The notes under the pieces: generated by a model
What the model was told of the DNA's origin: nothing
What the model saw: only the letters and a program-made list of their open reading frames with translations
Databases searched by the model: none
Part shown: positions 31,774 to 35,186 of the stretch, in pieces
Position numbering within the stretch: the first letter of the stretch is position 1
How the letters are laid out: each line of letters opens with the position of its first letter
Position numbers and translations under genes: made by a program
Assembly (NCBI GenBank): GCA_003134035.1
Contig: PLAE01000196.1
Location: forward strand, 36,681-71,866
Origin: Candidatus Velthaea versatilis
GTDB lineage: Bacteria; Vulcanimicrobiota; Vulcanimicrobiia; Vulcanimicrobiales; Vulcanimicrobiaceae
Reading direction: 5' to 3'
DNA length: 35,186 bases

Positions 31774-32610
31774 CTACAGTGGCAGGCGGCGCTTGTGTTT
31801 GGGCGGCGGTGTTGCGGAAACGTTCGGGTTCGGCGTCGGGAGCGGTTCGTAAATGCGAACGTTGCCCGAGCCGATGAAGTCCTTGGTGAGGGTGTCGTAG
31901 TGCATCTTCGCGGCTTTGGTGCGGTGGTTGCCCTCGAGTACCTCGACATTCCCGATGAGATCCAAGGTATGGTTGCGTTCGTCGAGCATCGCGAGGTCGG
32001 CGAATCCCGAGCGCGTTCCCTGCACGAAGTGCACGTGCCCCTTGGCAACGTAGGTGAAGCCGGAGCGGTCGGCGTCGATTTCATCGGCGGTGAGAGTGAG
32101 CGGATCGTCGCTCTCGCTGGCGGCCGCGATCTCGCGGTCGATCTTCGGATCGCTGTGCAGCGTGACGTTGCCTTTGAGGACGTAGGCCTGGCTGGCCATG
32201 CTGCCGTTGAGCGCATCGCCGTCGACGTCCGTCCCCGGCCGGTGGAGGTGGAAACGCCCCGAGGCGATCGGACTCGGGGCGGGCGACGGCCCGGCGGGGG
32301 CGGCGCCCGGCGGCAGCGACGGAGCGGGCGAGGCTTCGAGCGGGGACGGCACCGGCTCGCCCGATGGGGCGGGCGGCACGGGCAACAGGCTTCCCGCCGG
32401 CTGAGGCTGCGGGCTCCCCGGCTGAGGCTGAGGGCTCTCGCCGCGGTTCGGCGGCGCACTCGCGACGGGCTCGGGCTGCGGCTGAATCAAAGCAATTTCA
32501 CGCACAATGCCACGGGCAGACCCAGCACCCGCCGCCGGCCGGGGCGTGTTGGTCGACAGGAGGACGATGACGAGCGCGCCCGTCAAGGCCAGGCCAAGAA
32601 TCGGGTTCAT
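31774..32610 (-). CDS. LptA/OstA-like periplasmic protein with proline-rich linker
   Basis: A 278-residue protein with an N-terminal hydrophobic segment (MNPILGLALTGALVIVLLST), either a signal peptide or a membrane anchor. A Pro/Gln/Ala/Ser-rich linker follows (about residues 35-115, containing repeated PQPQPGS units), then an OstA/LptA beta-jellyroll region from about residue 120: AYVLKGNVTLHSDPK, LTLTADEIDADRSGFTYVAK, GHVHFVQGTRSGFADLAMLD, LIGNVEVLEGNHRTKAAKMH and FIGSGNVRIYEP. This turn pattern is that of LPS-transport proteins LptA/LptC, which bridge the periplasm. The linker suggests an anchored form. The ATG at 32608-32610 was chosen; a TTG at 32631 is an alternative. No lptB neighbour is present. 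Confidence 0.75.
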   Translation of the reverse strand: MNPILGLALTGALVIVLLSTNTPRPAAGAGSARGIVREIALIQPQPEPVASAPPNRGESPQPQPGSPQPQPAGSLLPVPPAPSGEPVPSPLEASPAPSLPPGAAPAGPSPAPSPIASGRFHLHRPGTDVDGDALNGSMASQAYVLKGNVTLHSDPKIDREIAAASESDDPLTLTADEIDADRSGFTYVAKGHVHFVQGTRSGFADLAMLDERNHTLDLIGNVEVLEGNHRTKAAKMHYDTLTKDFIGSGNVRIYEPLPTPNPNVSATPPPKHKRRLPL

Positions 32611-32780
32611 CGCGCGGGCGGGCTGCCGCAAACCCAGGGTCGGCTGGGAAATCCGGTGAAGCTAGACGTTTTGCGGGCCTTTCGCGGAACGTCCGCCGGC
32701 AGCGGTGTTCTTCGTCGGGAGAGCCGGTTCGGCGGCGTCGAGGGGCCAACCTTGACGATCGAAAAGTGGGAATTTCTGGA

Positions 32781-33977
32781 ATGACGACAGTTGCTTGGCA
32801 TGCCGACGCGCTGTGCGCGGCCGTCAGCCGGCTCGGCAGCGAGAGCGCCTTCGAGGTGCTCGCGCGCGCACGCCAACTCGAAGCTCTGGGGCGGCACATC
32901 GTCCACATGGAAATCGGCGAACCGGACTTTGATACGCCCGCGCACATCAAAGCCGCCGGCATCGCCGCGATCGAAAACAACCAGACGCATTACGCGCCGT
33001 CGGCCGGCATCGCCGACCTGCGTGAAACGATCGCCGAGTATGCGGCGCGCTTCCGCGGCATCGCGCCCTACAGTCGCGACAGCGTGGTCGTTTCGCCCGG
33101 CGCCAAACCGGCAATTTGGAATACGCTTTCGGCGCTACTCGACCCGGGCGACGAACTCATTTACGCCGACCCCGCATATCCCGCGTACGCATCCGCGGCG
33201 AGCTATCTGGGCGCGAAACCGATCGCGGTACAGCTGCATGAAGCGAAAAATTGGCGCCTCGATCTCGACGAGCTCGCGGCGAAGATCACGCCGCGCACGA
33301 AGCTCGTCGTGCTCAACTCGCCGCATAATCCGACCGGCGGTGTGCTCACGACCGACGACTTGCAGACGATTGCCGATCTCTCGCAGCGGCATGGTTTTCT
33401 CGTGCTTTCGGACGAGATCTACAGCCGCAATCTGTATGGCCAGGCGTTCGCGTCGATCTCGCAGCGACCCGGCATGCAGGAACGCACCATCGTCATCGAC
33501 GGTTTCTCCAAAGCCTACGCGATGACGGGCTGGCGGTTGGGTTACGTCATTTTGCCGCCCACGCTGGCGCGCACCGTCACGCTCTTCGCCAACAACACGT
33601 ACTCGTGCGTCTCACCGTTCGTTCAAGAAGCCGGGATCGCTGCGCTCACCGGGCCCGACCACGACGTGATCGCGATGAACGAAACGTTTCGCACGCGGCG
33701 CAACGCGCTCATCGCCGGCCTCAATGCGATTCCGAACGTGTCGTGCACGATGCCCGAGGGCGCGTTCTACGCGTTCCCCAATGTCTCGAAGATCACGCAT
33801 GACGATAAGGACCTCGCGCGCTTTCTGCTCGAGGAAGCCGGCGTCGCCACGCTGGGCGGGTCGTGCTTCGGGGCGGCCGGCAGCGGCTATCTCCGGCTCT
33901 CGTACGCTGCCTCGATCGCCGACATCGAATTGATGCTCTCCCGCCTGCGTGAATATTTGCCGAAGTTTCCGCGCTAA
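32781..33977 (+). CDS. class I/II pyridoxal-phosphate aminotransferase
   Basis: Fold type I aminotransferase of 398 residues, of the aspartate-aminotransferase-like group. Motifs are HMEIGEPDFDTPAHIKAAGI, HYAPSAGIADLRETIAEYAA, VVLNSPHNPTGGVLTTDDL (substrate-binding Asn), LSDEIYSRNLYG (Asp and Tyr contacting the PLP ring) and DGFSKAYAMTGWRLGYVILP with the Schiff-base lysine, then GYLRLSYAAS with the carboxylate-binding arginine. The exact amino acid cannot be told. I chose the ATG at 32781; a GTG at 32766 adds five residues. It is divergent from the LptA-like gene and appears to stand alone. Confidence 0.92.
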   Translation: MTTVAWHADALCAAVSRLGSESAFEVLARARQLEALGRHIVHMEIGEPDFDTPAHIKAAGIAAIENNQTHYAPSAGIADLRETIAEYAARFRGIAPYSRDSVVVSPGAKPAIWNTLSALLDPGDELIYADPAYPAYASAASYLGAKPIAVQLHEAKNWRLDLDELAAKITPRTKLVVLNSPHNPTGGVLTTDDLQTIADLSQRHGFLVLSDEIYSRNLYGQAFASISQRPGMQERTIVIDGFSKAYAMTGWRLGYVILPPTLARTVTLFANNTYSCVSPFVQEAGIAALTGPDHDVIAMNETFRTRRNALIAGLNAIPNVSCTMPEGAFYAFPNVSKITHDDKDLARFLLEEAGVATLGGSCFGAAGSGYLRLSYAASIADIELMLSRLREYLPKFPR

Positions 33978-34215
33978 GTGCGACTGCTATAATCGGCGGT
34001 CGCCGTCGGAAGATCTGCGGTTGGCGAAGTCGACGGTTCGGGCGCACAGCTCGGGTTCGCGTCAAACGGCGCGTCGCTGGTATGGTTACCTTCGCGGTGG
34101 CGGCCTATGATTTCACGCGCACGCAAGCTGCCAATGAGAGCCGCCTGATTACGGGAGTAGGTCTGCCTGAAAGCCGGAACTTGCCACTAGCTCTCGGAAA
34201 TTCACGACTGTCCGG
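33978..34215. other. intergenic stretch, no gene seen
   Basis: Contains GGCGAAGTCGACGG at about 34023-34036, another relative of the GCGAAG-TCGAC repeat core, and at its right end TTCACGACTGTCCGGTTAA (34201-34219), which overlaps the transposase stop codon and may be the end of the decayed IS4 element. I see no tRNA or ORF with support. Confidence 0.35.
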
Positions 34216-34497
34216 TTAAAAGTCGAATAAAGCAACTGTTTCTCGGAGTTCTGCATATCGCCGACGACCAGTTCCGGCTGCAATGCTCGTGATATAGGGG
34301 CTTAATCGAAGACGGAGATCGACAGAATCGGTAATATTGTGTACAGGGATGCCTCCAGCTTGAGCTCCTTCTTGATCTCGATCAGCACGTAGGTTGAGAC
34401 GGCGCACCAGATCTGGGTCTGGACGGCATTTTCGCTCGTCCCGAGGAACTTCTTGATGCCGCAAGTGCTGCTTGATCCACTTGAAGAACAGCTCGGA
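34216..34497 (-). pseudogene. IS4-family transposase, 3' remnant with three lesions
   Basis: The C-terminus of an IS4-type DDE transposase can be read across three frames on the minus strand. It starts SELFFKWIKQHLR, near the end of the catalytic domain. One extra base at 34458 shifts the frame to IKKFLGTSENAVQTQIWCAV, STYVLIEIKKELKLEASLYT and ILPILSISVFD. An in-frame TAA (34302-34304) interrupts it before APISRALQPELVVGDMQNSE. One missing base near 34230 then gives the family's terminal LFDF and TAA. The N-terminal two-thirds, including the first two catalytic Asp residues, is missing. A 220-codon open frame across this region is not a real gene. Confidence 0.85.
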
Positions 34498-34953
34498 AAT
34501 TAGCATTGGCTCAAAGAAGTAGCAGGGTTTGCAAATGTTGCCGGCTGCGTAAAACACGCATTTTCGGCGAAGCTCTCTGGCTGCATAAATGGCGGGGTGT
34601 TGACGACGAGGTCCAACGATCGATTGGTGAATCGCCCAGCGGGCGCAGAAGCGATCCGCGGACGCTGGCCCAAGATGAGTCTCGATGCTAGAGAACCAGG
34701 AACAACGTTGAACGAAGCGCGATCGCTGCGGCGCGCATATCGGACGAACGCATGTTCGGCGGCCGGAAAACGGTGCCGTGCGAAGCGCAGACGTTATTTC
34801 TTTAATGACAATGACAATGCCGATGCAATCCGCCTCGGGCCGGTGCCCAACACGGTTCCCTTTTGCAAGCGAACACAACGCTACGCGGCTTAGAGCGTGC
34901 CGAAAGTTGCTTCTCGAATGGATGATTCTGATTTGTCACGTCGACGAGGGGAA
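34498..34953. other. about 450 bases with no recognisable gene, next to IS4 remnant
   Basis: Base composition is lower in GC than the rest of the window. Both strands were read in all frames; frames are short or give no family pattern. A short AATGACAATGACAATGCC tandem lies near 34803. The stretch may be scrambled remains of the same mobile element or other acquired DNA. Confidence 0.4.
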
Positions 34954-35186
34954 ATGCTGCTCATTAGGCGCTCTACGCAAGGAGACCGCGACGCGATTTG
35001 GCAAATCCTTGAACCGTGCATCAGGGCGGGAGAGACTTACGCGTTGCCTCGTGACATGAGCAAGGACGACGGACTGACCTATTGGACGGGACCGGGCCGC
35101 GAGACGTTCGTCGCCGATCAAGACGGACGGATTGTCGGCACCTATTATCTGCGCGCCAATCAGCTTGGCGGAGGTGCGCATGTAGC
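34954..35186 (+). CDS. GNAT family N-acetyltransferase, partial (runs off window)
   Basis: The frame from ATG 34954 is open to the window end and gives 77 residues: MLLIRRSTQGDRDAIWQILE, then AGETYALPRDMSKDDGLTYW and TFVADQDGRIVGTYYLRANQ. The alternation of the first strand, the helix that follows it and the F-V-A-D/E-x-D-G-x-I-V-G-T strand pair is that of GNAT acyltransferases; the acetyl-CoA loop would lie beyond the edge. GAGGGG four bases upstream serves as ribosome site. An in-frame ATG at 34918 (MDDSDLSRRRGE-) is an alternative. The substrate is unknown. Confidence 0.82.
   Translation, partial: MLLIRRSTQGDRDAIWQILEPCIRAGETYALPRDMSKDDGLTYWTGPGRETFVADQDGRIVGTYYLRANQLGGGAHV

Noticed and set aside
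33978-34215. tRNA gene in the gap after the aminotransferase
   Set aside because: Some GC-rich stems and a GGTTCG are present, but no full cloverleaf with anticodon arm and acceptor stem could be built.
34216-34878. 220-codon minus-strand frame taken as one protein
   Set aside because: Only a short part is IS4 transposase, and the true homology jumps between frames; the rest has no family pattern.

Overview
The window is high-GC DNA from a bacterium with an outer membrane. It carries an ADP-heptose/LPS glycosyltransferase operon and an LptA/OstA-type protein, and nearly all of it is coding. Gene overlaps of 4-17 bases and GTG/TTG starts are common. The set (heptose pathway, rod-shape cluster, Obg, and an L27 with the cleavable N-terminal extension best known from Firmicutes) would fit a deep-branching diderm of the Terrabacteria side such as Vulcanimicrobiota/Eremiobacterota (WPS-2). 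That placement is inference; no rRNA is present to test it.

Left part (1-9106), minus strand. A partial NfeD-like gene at the edge is followed by a small uncertain ORF on the plus strand. Then a ten-gene operon reads right to left: hisS, accB, gmhA, gmhB, rfaE1, rfaE2, an LpxB-like glycosyltransferase, a family-2 glycosyltransferase and two family-9 (heptosyl) transferases. It holds four enzymes that make ADP-D,D-heptose from sedoheptulose 7-phosphate plus candidates to attach it to a surface glycolipid. One family-9 gene has no ordinary start codon at its conserved N-terminus.

Middle (9206-20169). Single genes come first: glutathionyl-hydroquinone reductase and a flavin split-barrel protein on plus, a COG3910-type ATPase and a glyoxalase-fold protein on minus. 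A minus-strand housekeeping run follows: fabF, rnc, smc, purH and a small membrane protein.

Right part (20278-33977), mostly plus strand. A cytochrome P450 and a secreted ORF12-like serine hydrolase are followed by rpmA with its own promoter, an intrinsic terminator, then obgE, nadD and lysA. A promoter and the tight run maf-mreB-mreC-mreD-mrdA come next (peptidoglycan elongation; no rodA). A cluster of palindromic repeats separates mrdA from a convergent LptA-like gene, and a class-I aminotransferase lies beyond it.

Right edge (33978-35186). A non-coding stretch, the broken 3' end of an IS4-family transposase, about 450 bases with nothing recognisable, and the start of a GNAT acetyltransferase. 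No tRNA, rRNA, CRISPR array or complete mobile element was seen, and no clearly new defence or biosynthetic system. The points most worth a second look are the L27 extension without rplU or prp beside it, the missing start codon, the dispersed palindromic repeat family, and the hisS-accB-heptose operon.
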